A DNA stretch of 64,000 nucleotides, taken from the NCBI RefSeq assembly GCF_011492965.1, contig NZ_CP045121.1:2108001-2172000 (forward strand), written 5' to 3'. Under the pieces are notes generated by a model. That model searched no databases. It saw only the letters and a list, made by a program, of their open reading frames with translations, and was not told the DNA's origin. This document shows positions 25,934 through 34,580 of this stretch, piece after piece; position 1 is the first letter of the stretch; each line of letters opens with the position of its first letter. Made by a program: the position numbers and the translations under genes. This stretch comes from Rubrobacter marinus. GTDB taxonomy: Bacteria > Actinomycetota > Rubrobacteria > Rubrobacterales > Rubrobacteraceae.

Positions 25934-26830
25934 CTAGCAAACGCCCCTAGACCGCCCCGAGCACCCCCGCGCCTCCTCGACGTCGCGCCCTATCTGCGCC
26001 TTGAGCTCCTCTATCCCGGAGAAGCGCTTCTCGCCCCTGAGCTTCTCCACGAAGCTCACCTCGACGACCTTCCCGTACAAATCCCCTCGAACCCGAGCAG
26101 GTACGCCTCGACCCGCCGCTCGTGCCGCTCGAAGGTCGGCGCCTCGCCGACGTTGGTGCAAGCACCGTACACCCGCCCGTCGACGGTCACGTTGCCGGCG
26201 TACACGCCGATCCCCGGGCCCACGACGCGAGGGTCCGGAAGCACGTTCGCGGTCGGGAAGCCGATCTGGCGCCCCCGCCGATCCCCGGCGACGACGGGCC
26301 CTCGCAGAGAATACGCCCGCCCCAGGAGACCCGCCGCCTCCCGAACCTCACCCGCCGCCACGAGCTCCCGGATCCGGGTCGAGCTGACGTCCTCCTCGGC
26401 GGCCAGGATCGAGACGGCGTACGCCTCCCCGCCCAGGGCGCGCATGTGTCTCCTGAGGCTCTCGAAGTCCCCGCCGCCCGGTGCCCGTACCGGAAGTTCT
26501 CCCCGACGACCACGGCCGCGGCCCCTATCGTCCCCACGAGCACGTCGCGCACGAACTCCTCGGGCCCTTCTTCGAGAGGGCCAGATCGAAGGGGATCTCG
26601 CGGACCTCGTCCGCCCCGTACCGCAGCAGCAGCTCCCGCCTCACCTCCGGGGTGCTCAGCAGCTTCGGCCCCGTCCCGGGCCACAAGACCTCCCTGGGAT
26701 GGGGGTCGAAGGTCGCCGCGACGACGCTCGCCCCGCGGGCGCGCCCCTCCTCCACGGCGCGCCCGAGCACCGCCTGATGCCCGAGGTGCACCCCGTCGAA
26801 GTTCCCGAGCGCCACGACTACCCCGCGCAC
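25934..26830 (-). CDS. ribF: Bifunctional riboflavin kinase/FAD synthetase, three frameshifts
   Basis: Converts riboflavin to FMN and FAD. The N-terminal adenylyltransferase domain shows VALGNFDGVHLGHQAVLG, ATFDPHPREVL and the region FVRDVLVG...VVVGENFRYG; then STRIRELVAAG; the C-terminal kinase domain shows GRQIGFPTANV, GVYAGNVTVDGRVYGACTNVG and VEAYLLGFEG, ending IEELKAQIGRDVEEAR. Single missing bases are inferred near 26563, 26470 and 26084, all G runs of the coding strand. The GTG start overlaps the truB end by about 12 bases. The truB-ribF pair is conserved across bacteria. Confidence 0.88.
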
Positions 26831-27701
26831 AGCACGACCTCCGCCCGCGAGATCTCCCCGTCGTCCCGATACACGGCCAAGAGCTCCCCCCCGTGCTCCA
26901 CCCGAAACGGACCGCCAACCCCGAACGCCCCCATCTTCCTGCCGTTGCACACGTAAGACCGCTCTGCCTCTTCGACCTCCACGCCGGGCAAATGCCCAAC
27001 CACGCCCTCGGATGTATTATGTGGTTATCTAGGAGGTCGGCGGCGAGGTCTTCCGGGGAGGGGGCCCCTTCGACGGAGAGGTGGCCGACCGAGGTTCGGC
27101 GCAGGGCGGTGAGGTAGGCGCCGGTGCCGAGGGAGGCGGCGAGGTCCGAGATCAGGGACCGGACGTAGGTTCCGCTGCCGCAGCGGATGCGGAAGGTCGC
27201 GCAGGCTTCGTCCTCGTCGTAGGAGACGAGGTCGAGGGCGTGGACGGTTACGGGGCGGGCCTCGCGCTCGATCTCCTCGCCGCGGCGGTGGGCTTTGTAG
27301 AGACGCTCGCCGCCGACCTTCACGGCCGAGGCCATCGGGGGGACCTGCAGGAGTTCTCCGGTGAGGGCCCGCGCGGCGGCGCGCAGCTCGTCCTCCGTCG
27401 GCACGGGGGCGTCCGGCAGCGGCGAGACCACGCTGTCGGCGTCGAGGGTGTCGGAGACGGCGCCGAGGCGGGCCGTCGCGGTGTAGGCCTTGTCGAGGCC
27501 CGTGACGTAGCGGGAGAGGCGGGTCGCCCGGCCCAGCATGAGGACGAGGAGGCCGGAGGCGAGGGGGTCCAGGGTGCCGGTGTGGCCGATCTTGGTCCCC
27601 TTCGGCAAGAGGCGCTTCACGCGGGCGACGGCCCGGGCGCTGGTGATGCCGGTCGGCTTGTCCAGGAGCAGCGCGCCGGAGGGCGCCTCCGGGGAGCGCA
27701 T
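26818..27701 (-). CDS. truB: tRNA pseudouridine-55 synthase, one frameshift
   Basis: Makes pseudouridine 55 in the T loop of tRNAs. The catalytic aspartate motif GHTGTLDPLASGLLVLMLG is intact, with LLLDKPTGITS at the N terminus and YVRSLISDLAASLG further on. A missing base near 27005-27007 shifts the frame just after NHIIHPR; with repair the C-terminal PUA-like part reads SYVCNGRKMGAFGV...ELLAVYRDDGEISRAEVVL and ends at TAG 26818. The ATG at 27701 follows GGGAGG. It lies between nrnA and ribF. Confidence 0.92.
27014..27021 (-). repeat. YATAATAC word, copy 6 (truB)
   Basis: CATAATAC preceded by ATAACCA, phase ata-ata-c (NHIIH). Left flank 26881-26940 has 32 C and 10 G; right flank 27091-27150 has 13 C and 33 G. 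With copy 8 it shares the 15-mer ATAACCRCATAATAC. Confidence 0.65.
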
Positions 27702-27730
27702 CCCCTCGTCCTCCCGCTGTCCGGCTCCGG

Positions 27731-28717
27731 CTATCTCGCGCCCCCGCCGTTCGGACCCGGCTCCTCGCCGAGGTCGACGACGCCTTGAAGGGCGTCGAGG
27801 AGATCGGCCTTCGCCTCGTCCGGCTTCTTGCCCTTGATGGTGAAGCCCGCGGCGAGGCGGTGGCCGCCCCCGCCGAAGCGGTTCGCTACCTGCGAGACGT
27901 CGACGCTCTCCGAGCGCAGGGAGCCCTTCGTGCCGCCGTCGACCTCGCGCAGGTGGGCGACGACCTCGACGCCGGCCACCGTGCGCAGGCGGTCGATGGA
28001 CTCCTTCGAGTCGAGCTCCGACCCGCCGGTCCGCTCGTAGTCCTCGCCGTCCACCGTGGAGATCAGGGCGCTCCCGTGGAGCTCGGCGTTGGCGAGCGAG
28101 GCGCCGACGATCCTCAGCTGCGGGACCGTGCCGGTGCGGTTGATCCGATCGTCCACCTCGGCCGGGACGACGCCGGCCCTCAGGAGGTCGGCGACGAGCT
28201 CGTGGGCGGCCGGCGAGACGTTGCGGAACCGGAAGCCGCCGGTGTCCGTCGAGACGCCGGTGTAGATCGCCGTCGCCGCGTCGCGGTCGAGGGGAATGCC
28301 GCACTCCTCGTACAGGGAGGCGACGATCTGGGCGCTCGCCGCCGCCGTCCCGTCGACGTAGTTGTACTCGCCGTAGAGGGGGTTGTCCGCGTGGTGGTCG
28401 AGGTTGAGGCGGACGGGGGTCCCCTCGTAGTCGACGCCGACCCTGTCGGCGCGCGAGGTGTCGACGACGAGGAGGTCGTGGTCCGGCGGGAGCTCCGTCA
28501 GGGGCTCGCCGGGGACGAGCCAGCGGAGGTAGTTCGGGACGGGCTCGCGGTGGCAGAAGACGGCCTCCGCCCCGAGGGAGCGCGCGAGGCGCACGAGCGC
28601 CGCCGAGGAGCCAATGGCGTCGCCGTCGGCGCCGACGTGCGTCGTCACCGCCACCCTGTCGAGGCTTTTGAGGAGGTCGGCAACCTCCCGCACCGTGTTA
28701 CTGGTCCTTGTCTCCAT
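27731..28717 (-). CDS. nrnA: DHH-family oligoribonuclease / pAp phosphatase NrnA
   Basis: 328 residues. Degrades nano-RNA and dephosphorylates 3'-phosphoadenosine 5'-phosphate. DHH domain motifs: THVGADGDAIGSSAAL (metal aspartates), VVDTSRADRVG, LDHHADNP and GVSTDTGGFRFRN; the DHHA1 domain ends with the glycine-rich RFGGGGHRLAAGF. All catalytic residues are there. The ATG at 28717 overlaps the rbfA 3' end by 20 bases. Gene order rbfA-nrnA-truB-ribF is widely conserved. Confidence 0.93.
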   Translation of the reverse strand: METRTSNTVREVADLLKSLDRVAVTTHVGADGDAIGSSAALVRLARSLGAEAVFCHREPVPNYLRWLVPGEPLTELPPDHDLLVVDTSRADRVGVDYEGTPVRLNLDHHADNPLYGEYNYVDGTAAASAQIVASLYEECGIPLDRDAATAIYTGVSTDTGGFRFRNVSPAAHELVADLLRAGVVPAEVDDRINRTGTVPQLRIVGASLANAELHGSALISTVDGEDYERTGGSELDSKESIDRLRTVAGVEVVAHLREVDGGTKGSLRSESVDVSQVANRFGGGGHRLAAGFTIKGKKPDEAKADLLDALQGVVDLGEEPGPNGGGAR

Positions 28718-29060
28718 CGTCTCCCGTCTCCCTGATATCTCTCAGTGCTGCGTTGATCCGATCGACGTTATCGACGATCGGGTCCGGCTCGAAGCGTAAG
28801 CGCGGCGTGCGCCTCATGCGCGTCTGGCGCCCGACGGCGCTCTGGATGCGTCCGGCGGCGCTGTCGAGGCCGTCCTGCGCTTCTTCGGCGTCCTCGCCGG
28901 CGAGCAAGCTGTAGAAGACCGTGGCGACCGCGAGGTCCGGGCTCACCCGGACGGCGGTCACCGTCACGAGCCCGTTGATGCGCGGGTCCGAGAGCGAGGC
29001 GAGCTCCTCGCCCACGATCTCCTTGAGCTGCGATTCTACCTTTCGCGTGCGTTCGCTCAT
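28698..29060 (-). CDS. rbfA: Ribosome-binding factor A
   Basis: 120 residues, a single KH-fold protein needed for late 30S maturation. Family motifs: RTRKVESQLKEIVGEELASLSDPR, GLVTVTAVRVSPDLAVATVFYSLL, RTPRLRFEPDP. The ATG at 29060 overlaps the stop of the upstream DUF503 gene (ATGA), so this start is preferred over an ORF start 8 codons upstream. The C terminus is acidic (GDDGDKDQ). Confidence 0.94.
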   Translation of the reverse strand: MSERTRKVESQLKEIVGEELASLSDPRINGLVTVTAVRVSPDLAVATVFYSLLAGEDAEEAQDGLDSAAGRIQSAVGRQTRMRRTPRLRFEPDPIVDNVDRINAALRDIRETGDDGDKDQ

Positions 29061-29338
29061 AGCTTTACGAACTCCTCCCGCCACTGCGAGATCGAGAGCT
29101 CCTCGTAGTTGAGGAGCGAGCGGCGTATCTCCTCGCGCTTCTCCTCGAGGGAGAACCGGTCCACCGCGGCGAAGGCGAACTCTACCGTCGCCCTCTGCCA
29201 GGCGTCCTGCTGGCCCGCCTCCACGACCGAGACGTTCCTGCGGCGGAGCCGGTCCTTGAGCGACCGGAGGATTTGGCGCTTCTGCTTCAAGCTGGAGCTG
29301 AAGGGCAACTCCAGCTCCAGCCTTACCGCGCAGAACAA
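29057..29338 (-). CDS. DUF503 (YlxP-like) protein
   Basis: 93 residues, full length for the family. The conserved pattern LELELPFSSSLKQKRQILRSLKDRLRRRNVSVVE is recognisable. The molecular role is not established; the family sits between infB and rbfA in many Gram-positive bacteria and has been linked to ribosome assembly by context. Start TTG at 29338; the stop overlaps rbfA by 4 bases; 16 bases after infB. Confidence 0.85.
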   Translation of the reverse strand: MFCAVRLELELPFSSSLKQKRQILRSLKDRLRRRNVSVVEAGQQDAWQRATVEFAFAAVDRFSLEEKREEIRRSLLNYEELSISQWREEFVKL

Positions 29339-29354
29339 CTTTGCAGGGGTCCCC

Positions 29355-31469
29355 TTACCTCGGGACCTCGACGACCTCGAAGAACTCGAGGACGTCGCCC
29401 TCCTTGACGTCGTTGAAGTTCTCGACGCCGATGCCGCACTCGAAGCCCGCCCTCACCGAACGGGCGTCGTCCTTGAAGCGCTTCAACGAGGAGATGTTCC
29501 CCTCGTAGACCACCGTGCCGTCGCGAACGACGCGCACGCGGTTGTTGCGGACGACCTCGCCGCTCGTAACGTAGCAGCCGGCGATCACGCCTACGCTCGG
29601 GACCCGGAAGATCGCGCGGGCCTCGGCCGAGGCCGTCTCGCGCTCCTCCTGCTCGGGGGCCAGCATGCCGCGCATGGCCGCCTCGATCTCCTCGAGCGCC
29701 TTATAGATCACGTCGTAGGTCCGGATCTCGACGCCCTCGCGCTCGGCGACCTGCTTGGCGGTCGTCGTCGGGCGCACGTTGAAGCCGAGCAGGATGCCGT
29801 CGGAGGCGCTCGCGAGCATGACGTCGGAGTCCGTCAGCGCGCCGACGCCGCTCCGGACGATGTTCACCCGAACCTCCTCGGTCGAGAGCTTCGCGAGGGC
29901 CTCCTTGAGGGCCTCGACGGAGCCCGCGACGTCCGCCTTCACGACGAGGTTGAGGTCCTGCACGCCGCCCTGGCCCAAGAGCTCCTCCAGGGTGCGCCTC
30001 GGGCCGCCCTGCGCGAGCTCCTGGCGGCGGAGGGCCGCCTCGGCCTGCTGGGCGCGGTCGCGCGCGGCGCGCTCGTTCTCCGTCACCTCGAAGCGGGTGC
30101 CCGCCTCGGAGACGCCGGAGAGGCCGAGGATCTCGACCGGCTCGCCGGGGCCCGCCTGCTTTATGCGCTTGCCGGTGTAGTCGAGCATCGCGCGGACGCG
30201 CCCGTAGGCGGTGCCGGCGAGCACCACGTCGCTCTTCTTCAGGGTGCCCCGGTTCACGAGCAGCGTCGCAACCGGACCGCGGCCCGGGTCGCGCTCCGAC
30301 TCGATCACGTACCCGCTGGCGGGGGCGTGCGGGTTGGCCTTCAGGTCCTCGAGCTCGGCGACGATGAGGATGTTCTCCAGAAGCTCCTCGAAGCCCTCGC
30401 CGGTCTTCGCCGAGACGCGGACCGTCACCGTCTCACCGCCGTACTCCTCCGGCACGAGCTCGCGCTCGGAGAGCTGGCCGAGGACCCGATCCGGGTTCGC
30501 GTTCGCAACGTCGATCTTGTTGACCGCGACGACGATCGGGACGCCGGCGGCCTTGGCGTGCTCTATCGCCTCGTCCGTCTGGGGCATAACGCCGTCGTCG
30601 GCGGCGACGACGAGCACCACGACGTCCGTGATCCTCGCGCCGCGGGCCCGCATCTCGGTGAACGCCTCGTGGCCCGGGGTGTCGACGAAGGTGATCTTAC
30701 GGTCGCCCAGGCTAGCCTGGTACGCGCCGATGTGCTGCGTGATCCCGCCGGCCTCGCCGCTCTGCACGTTGGCCTGGCGGACGCGGTCGAGCAGCGACGT
30801 CTTCCCGTGGTCGACGTGGCCCATGACCGTGACCACCGGCGGCTTCTCCACGAGGTCCTCCGGGGAGTCCTCGGGGAGCGTGGCCTCGACCGGCTCCTCG
30901 ATGGCGGCGACCTCGACCTCGACGCCCATGTCGTCGGCGATAAGCTCGATCTCGTCGGTGGAGAGCGTCTGGGTCATGGTCTTCATCTCGCCCATGCCCA
31001 TGAGGATCTTGATGATCCTGGTCGGCGGCACCCCGAGGGCGCCGGCCAGGTCCGCGACCGTGGCGCCCGGCTCGACCTTTACGGCCGTGCCCTCTTCTTC
31101 CTTGGCCTCCGCCGCCGCAACAGGCTTCGGGGCCTCCTTCTGCGGGACCTCCGTGGCGGTCGGCCTCGGGCCGCGGTTCGTCGCGCTCGCGTCGATGACG
31201 ACCCGGCGCCGCTTGTTCTTGCCGCCCTTGCCGCCCGGGCGACCCGAAGGGGCCGCCTCGGCCGGCCGGCCGTTGCCGCCGCCGTTGGAGGCGGCCGGAG
31301 CGGCCTCGGCCTTCCCGTTCTGGCCGTCCCCGAAGACGCGGTCGTAGACGGAGTCCTCCACCGAAGAAGAGTGGCTCTTGACCTCCACGCCGGCCTGCTG
31401 CAGGCGGCCTATTACCTCTTTGTTGTCCAGGTTCAGTTCCCTGGCTATCTCGTATACGCGCTTACTCAT
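29355..31469 (-). CDS. infB: Translation initiation factor IF-2
   Basis: 704 residues, on the short side because the N-terminal linker is compact. N-terminal IF2-N helix (YEIARELNLDNKEVIGRLQQAGV), a basic/Ala-rich linker to about 110, a second IF2-N-like domain (ATVADLAGALGVPPTRIIKILMG), then the G domain with VMGHVDHGKTSLLD, DTPGHEAF and NKID, the beta barrels and C2 domain. Binds initiator tRNA on the 30S subunit. It lies 8 bases after nusA; no ylxR or L7Ae gene separates nusA and infB as in many Firmicutes. Confidence 0.97.
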   Translation of the reverse strand: MSKRVYEIARELNLDNKEVIGRLQQAGVEVKSHSSSVEDSVYDRVFGDGQNGKAEAAPAASNGGGNGRPAEAAPSGRPGGKGGKNKRRRVVIDASATNRGPRPTATEVPQKEAPKPVAAAEAKEEEGTAVKVEPGATVADLAGALGVPPTRIIKILMGMGEMKTMTQTLSTDEIELIADDMGVEVEVAAIEEPVEATLPEDSPEDLVEKPPVVTVMGHVDHGKTSLLDRVRQANVQSGEAGGITQHIGAYQASLGDRKITFVDTPGHEAFTEMRARGARITDVVVLVVAADDGVMPQTDEAIEHAKAAGVPIVVAVNKIDVANANPDRVLGQLSERELVPEEYGGETVTVRVSAKTGEGFEELLENILIVAELEDLKANPHAPASGYVIESERDPGRGPVATLLVNRGTLKKSDVVLAGTAYGRVRAMLDYTGKRIKQAGPGEPVEILGLSGVSEAGTRFEVTENERAARDRAQQAEAALRRQELAQGGPRRTLEELLGQGGVQDLNLVVKADVAGSVEALKEALAKLSTEEVRVNIVRSGVGALTDSDVMLASASDGILLGFNVRPTTTAKQVAEREGVEIRTYDVIYKALEEIEAAMRGMLAPEQEERETASAEARAIFRVPSVGVIAGCYVTSGEVVRNNRVRVVRDGTVVYEGNISSLKRFKDDARSVRAGFECGIGVENFNDVKEGDVLEFFEVVEVPR

Positions 31470-31477
31470 CTAACCCC

Positions 31478-32596
31478 CTAAGAGCCCTCTACCAGGCCCT
31501 CGAACTCGGCGGCCTGGGCCTGGTGCGACGGTATGCCGCAGAACAGCGACCCCGGCAGCGCGGTGTTGGCGCACCTCCGGCCGTTGGAGAGGACGGCCCG
31601 GCAGCGGTGCATGGCGCTGTCCGCCTCCGGCTCCCAGTCCTCTTCCTCGTCCTCGAAGTCGCCCGCCTGGCTTTCGGGCTTTATGTCTATCTTCCAGTCC
31701 GTCAGCTTCACCGCGAGCCGGGCGTTTTGCCCCTCCCGGCCTATGGCCAGCGAGAGCTGATCGTCGGGCACTATGACCTCGGCCTGCTTCTCGTCCTCGT
31801 CGAGGTAGACCTCGCGGACGCGCGCCGGGCTCAGGGCCTTCGCTATAAACTGCGCCGGGTCCGGGTGCCACTGGATGATGTCTATCTTCTCGTTGCGAAG
31901 CTCGGAGACGACCGCGCGCACGCGGCTCCCCCTCGGCCCCACGCAGGCCCCGACCGGGTCTATTCCCTGCTCGTTGGACCACACGGCGACCTTCGAGCGC
32001 AGGCCCGCCTCGCGGGCGACCGCCCGTATCTCCACGAGCTTGTCGTAGATCTCCGGTACCTCCAGCTCGAAGAGGCCCCTGAGGAGCCCCTCGTGGCGGC
32101 GGCTCACGGTGAGGCTCGGCCCCCGGCCGGGCTCCCGGATCTCCAGGAGGTAGACCTTGAGGCGCTGGCCGTTCTCGTAGCGCTCGTTCGGCACCTGCTC
32201 GCTGGCCGGCAGGAGCGCCTCGACCCTTCCGAGGTCGACGAGCGTCATCCGGCGGTGCGCCTGCTGCACGATCCCGGTGACGACGTCGCCGATGCGGTCG
32301 CCGTACTCCGCGAGGAGCTGGTCGTTGTTTATCTCGTTCAGGCGCTGGTAGAAGGTCGTGCGCATGGTCTGCGCGGCGATCCTGGTGAAGTCGTGCGGCG
32401 TTATGTCCTCGCCGTCCTTCATCACCCGGAGGTCGCCTGTCTCGCGGTCGAGGACCACCTCGGCCCCCTCCTCGGCCCCCTCCCGGCCCTCGTAGGCCGC
32501 GAGCAGGGACTCCTCGAGGACCCCCTTGACGACGTCGAAGGAGATGCCCTTGTCCGCCTCGATCTCGTGCAGCGCCGATAGTAGTGCGGTGTTCAT
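31478..32596 (-). CDS. nusA: Transcription factor NusA with C-terminal Cys/His tail
   Basis: 372 residues. The N-terminal RNA polymerase-binding domain, S1 (GDRIGDVVTGIVQQAHRRMTLVDL) and two KH domains (DPVGACVGPRGSRVRAVVSEL; LSLAIGREGQNARLAVKLTDW) are intact. After an acidic linker the last 44 residues carry C332-x9-C342-x10-C353-x4-H358 (MHRCRAVLSNGRRC...FCGIPSH), which looks like a small zinc-binding module and is not a normal part of NusA. It starts 4 bases after rimP, with ATG at 32596. Regulation through the leader attenuator is possible. Confidence 0.95.
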   Translation of the reverse strand: MNTALLSALHEIEADKGISFDVVKGVLEESLLAAYEGREGAEEGAEVVLDRETGDLRVMKDGEDITPHDFTRIAAQTMRTTFYQRLNEINNDQLLAEYGDRIGDVVTGIVQQAHRRMTLVDLGRVEALLPASEQVPNERYENGQRLKVYLLEIREPGRGPSLTVSRRHEGLLRGLFELEVPEIYDKLVEIRAVAREAGLRSKVAVWSNEQGIDPVGACVGPRGSRVRAVVSELRNEKIDIIQWHPDPAQFIAKALSPARVREVYLDEDEKQAEVIVPDDQLSLAIGREGQNARLAVKLTDWKIDIKPESQAGDFEDEEEDWEPEADSAMHRCRAVLSNGRRCANTALPGSLFCGIPSHQAQAAEFEGLVEGS

Positions 32597-32600
32597 CCTG

Positions 32601-33050
32601 TTATATGTCCTCCTTGAGGTTCGCTCGGGCTACGGAGCCGAACGGCAGCTCCACCTCCGCTCCCCCCTCCGGGAGTTTTAGTACGAAGCTGTTTTCGCCC
32701 GCCCGGTCTATGACCCCGGTAAAGTTCCGCCGGCCCTCGATGGGCTCCGAAACCTTGACCTTCGCCTCGTGACCTGCGTAGCGGCGGAAGTGCTCCGGCT
32801 TGGTCAGCGGGCGCTCTATCCCCGGAGAGGAGACCTCGACGAGCCCGTCGTATCCCTCGTCCTCCAGGGCCGGGGTTACGACCCCCGCCACCCGCCTACA
32901 AAACTCGTGGTCCACGGGTCCGTCCTCCCGGTCCACGAGCAGCGTAAGAAAAGGCCCACCGTCGAAGCGGGCTTGTACAAGCTCCGCACCCTCCGGAAGG
33001 GCCCCCTCCACGACCTCCGCCAATCTCTCCAAACTCGCCGTTTCGAGCAC
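32601..33050 (-). CDS. rimP: Ribosome maturation factor RimP
   Basis: 149 residues, two domains: an alpha/beta domain (EGAELVQARFDGGPFLTLLVDREDGPVDHEFCRRV, ending GLVEVSSPGIERPLTKPEHF) and a small SH3-like barrel (FTGVIDRAGENSFVLKLPEGG). Needed for 30S assembly. It starts with GTG at 33050 and is the first gene of the rimP-nusA-infB-rbfA operon, about 70 bases downstream of a predicted promoter with an attenuator-like hairpin between. Confidence 0.95.
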   Translation of the reverse strand: MLETASLERLAEVVEGALPEGAELVQARFDGGPFLTLLVDREDGPVDHEFCRRVAGVVTPALEDEGYDGLVEVSSPGIERPLTKPEHFRRYAGHEAKVKVSEPIEGRRNFTGVIDRAGENSFVLKLPEGGAEVELPFGSVARANLKEDI

Positions 33051-33067
33051 TCCCTCATCAAGACGTT

Positions 33068-33101
33068 AAAAAAGCAACGAGCCCCGAAAGGCCCCTTGCT
33101 C
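33068..33101 (-). terminator. Attenuator-like hairpin in the rimP-nusA leader
   Basis: On the - strand GAGCAAGGGGCCTTTCGGGG followed by CTCGTTGC and six T. The outer arms AGCAA/TTGCT pair, with an alternative GAGC/GCTC pairing and a CC-TTTC-GG top. It lies between the predicted promoter and rimP rather than after a gene, so it should act as a leader terminator; for the membrane-protein gene upstream it would be an ordinary terminator. Confidence 0.55.
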
Positions 33102-33117
33102 CTCAACAACACCACTG

Positions 33118-33145
33118 ATTGTACATCAGAGTATGTAGGTTACAA
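33118..33145 (-). promoter_or_regulatory. Predicted promoter of rimP-nusA-infB
   Basis: On the - strand TTGTAA (33140-33145), 16-base spacer, TACAAT (33118-33123). It lies in the AT-richest part of the 110-base gap. Confidence 0.5.
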
Positions 33146-33160
33146 GGTAGGAGACGCGGC

Positions 33161-33481
33161 TCAACCGCCGGACAGGACGCTCGCCAGCAAGACCGCCAGC
33201 AGCCCTGAGATCCCGAGCGCGAAGCCCGCCACGCGCAGCGACGCGCGGGCTCCTGGGGACCCCCCGGCGCCGAGGTCGGCCAGGCCGCCGAGGAGCAACC
33301 CCGCGGCGACGGCGAGAAACCCGAAGGCCGGCGCGGAGAGGCGCGGGGTCCCCGCGGAGAGGACGAGAAAGAAGCCGGCGAGCGCCACCAGGACGTAGAG
33401 CGGCGCCATGAAGCGCCGGGCGCGGCTCGGCTCCTTGCTCAACTCCCGGCGCAGCACATCCCTACGCCGGGAGGAGCCCAC
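33161..33481 (-). CDS. Small membrane protein of unknown function
   Basis: 106 residues, not recognised. A basic N terminus (SSRRRDVLRRELSKEPSRARRF, cytoplasmic by positive-inside) is followed by about three hydrophobic segments (APLYVLVALAGFFLVLSAG; APAFGFLAVAAGLLLGGLADLG; VAGFALGISGLLAVLLASVL). Start GTG at 33481, 9 bases after ispG, so it is probably cotranscribed as the last gene of the dxr-rseP-ispG run. No catalytic motif. Confidence 0.65.
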   Translation of the reverse strand: MGSSRRRDVLRRELSKEPSRARRFMAPLYVLVALAGFFLVLSAGTPRLSAPAFGFLAVAAGLLLGGLADLGAGGSPGARASLRVAGFALGISGLLAVLLASVLSGG

Positions 33482-33490
33482 CCAGGCCCC

Positions 33491-34564
33491 TTACTTCCAG
33501 CCGTCCTTCTCTATCTCCTCGAAGAGGGCGTCGTAGATCTCGTCGCGGCCGACCTTGCGGAGGGGCTTGCCCTTCGCGAAGATCACGCCGTCGTCCTTGC
33601 CGCCCGCGACGCCGTAGTCCGCGTCCCTGGCCTCCCCGGGGCCGTTCACGATGCAGCCCATGACCGCGACGGTGAAGTGGTCCTCGAAGTTCTTGAGCTT
33701 GTCCTCGACCTGGGCCGCCATCCCTATGACGTCGAAGCCCAGGGTTCGGGCGCAGCTCGGGCACGCGATGACGTTCGGGCCGCGGTGGCGAAGGTTCAGG
33801 GACGAGAGGATCTGGTACGCCACCGGGATCTCCTCGACCGGGTCCTCCGCGAGCGAGATGCGGATGGTGTCCCCGATGCCGTACGGCAGGAGCTGGCCGA
33901 GGGCGGCCGCGCTCTTTATGGAGCCGTTGAGCTTCGTCCCGGCCTCGGTGACGCCGAGGTGCAAGGGGGCGTCGGAGTGCTCGCGGAACTTCCTGTTCGC
34001 CTCGACCATCTCGGGGACGTGGCTCGCCTTCAGGGAGACCTTGAAGTTGTAGAAGCCCATCTCCTCGGCGATCTCGACCTTGTCGAGCGCGCTGGTCACG
34101 AGCGCCTCGGCCTTCGGGAGGTGCCAGTACTTCTTCTCAACGGACCCGGAGTTGACGCCGATGCGCATGGCGACGCCGGTCTCCATGCACTTCTCGATGA
34201 CCTGCTTGTAGCGGTCGTCGCTGCCGACGTTGCCGGGGTTGATGCGCACGCACGCCGCCCCGGCGTCGGCGGCCCCGAGCGCCATCCGGTAGTCGAAGTG
34301 GATGTCCGCGATCAGGGGGACCGGGCTCCGCCACACGACCTCGCGGAAGCCCTTCAGGGCCTTGGAGCCGTTGACGGAGACGCGCACGAGGTCCGCGCCG
34401 GCGGCGCTGAGGTCGTAGACCTGATTGACCGTCGCCTCCACGTCGTAGGTCATCGTGTTCGTCATGGACTGGACGGCGACCTGGGCCCCGCCGCCGATCG
34501 GCACGCCGCCGACCTCGATCCTGCGGCTCGTGATCGGCCTCTCCTGTATCGCTGCCTCGGTCAT
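33491..34564 (-). CDS. ispG: (E)-4-hydroxy-3-methylbut-2-enyl-diphosphate synthase
   Basis: 357 residues. Penultimate step of the non-mevalonate isoprenoid pathway, a 4Fe-4S enzyme. Motifs: VQSMTNTMTYDVEATVNQ, ADIHFDYRMAL, RINPGNVG, GDTIRISLAEDPVEEI; cluster cysteines in ACPSCARTLGFD and VMGCIVNGPGEA. The ATG at 34564 follows GGGAG. Grouped with dxr, rseP, cdsA and uppS, so isoprenoid precursor and undecaprenyl carrier synthesis share one neighbourhood. Confidence 0.97.
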   Translation of the reverse strand: MTEAAIQERPITSRRIEVGGVPIGGGAQVAVQSMTNTMTYDVEATVNQVYDLSAAGADLVRVSVNGSKALKGFREVVWRSPVPLIADIHFDYRMALGAADAGAACVRINPGNVGSDDRYKQVIEKCMETGVAMRIGVNSGSVEKKYWHLPKAEALVTSALDKVEIAEEMGFYNFKVSLKASHVPEMVEANRKFREHSDAPLHLGVTEAGTKLNGSIKSAAALGQLLPYGIGDTIRISLAEDPVEEIPVAYQILSSLNLRHRGPNVIACPSCARTLGFDVIGMAAQVEDKLKNFEDHFTVAVMGCIVNGPGEARDADYGVAGGKDDGVIFAKGKPLRKVGRDEIYDALFEEIEKDGWK

Positions 34565-34580
34565 CTCACTCCCATGTTTG

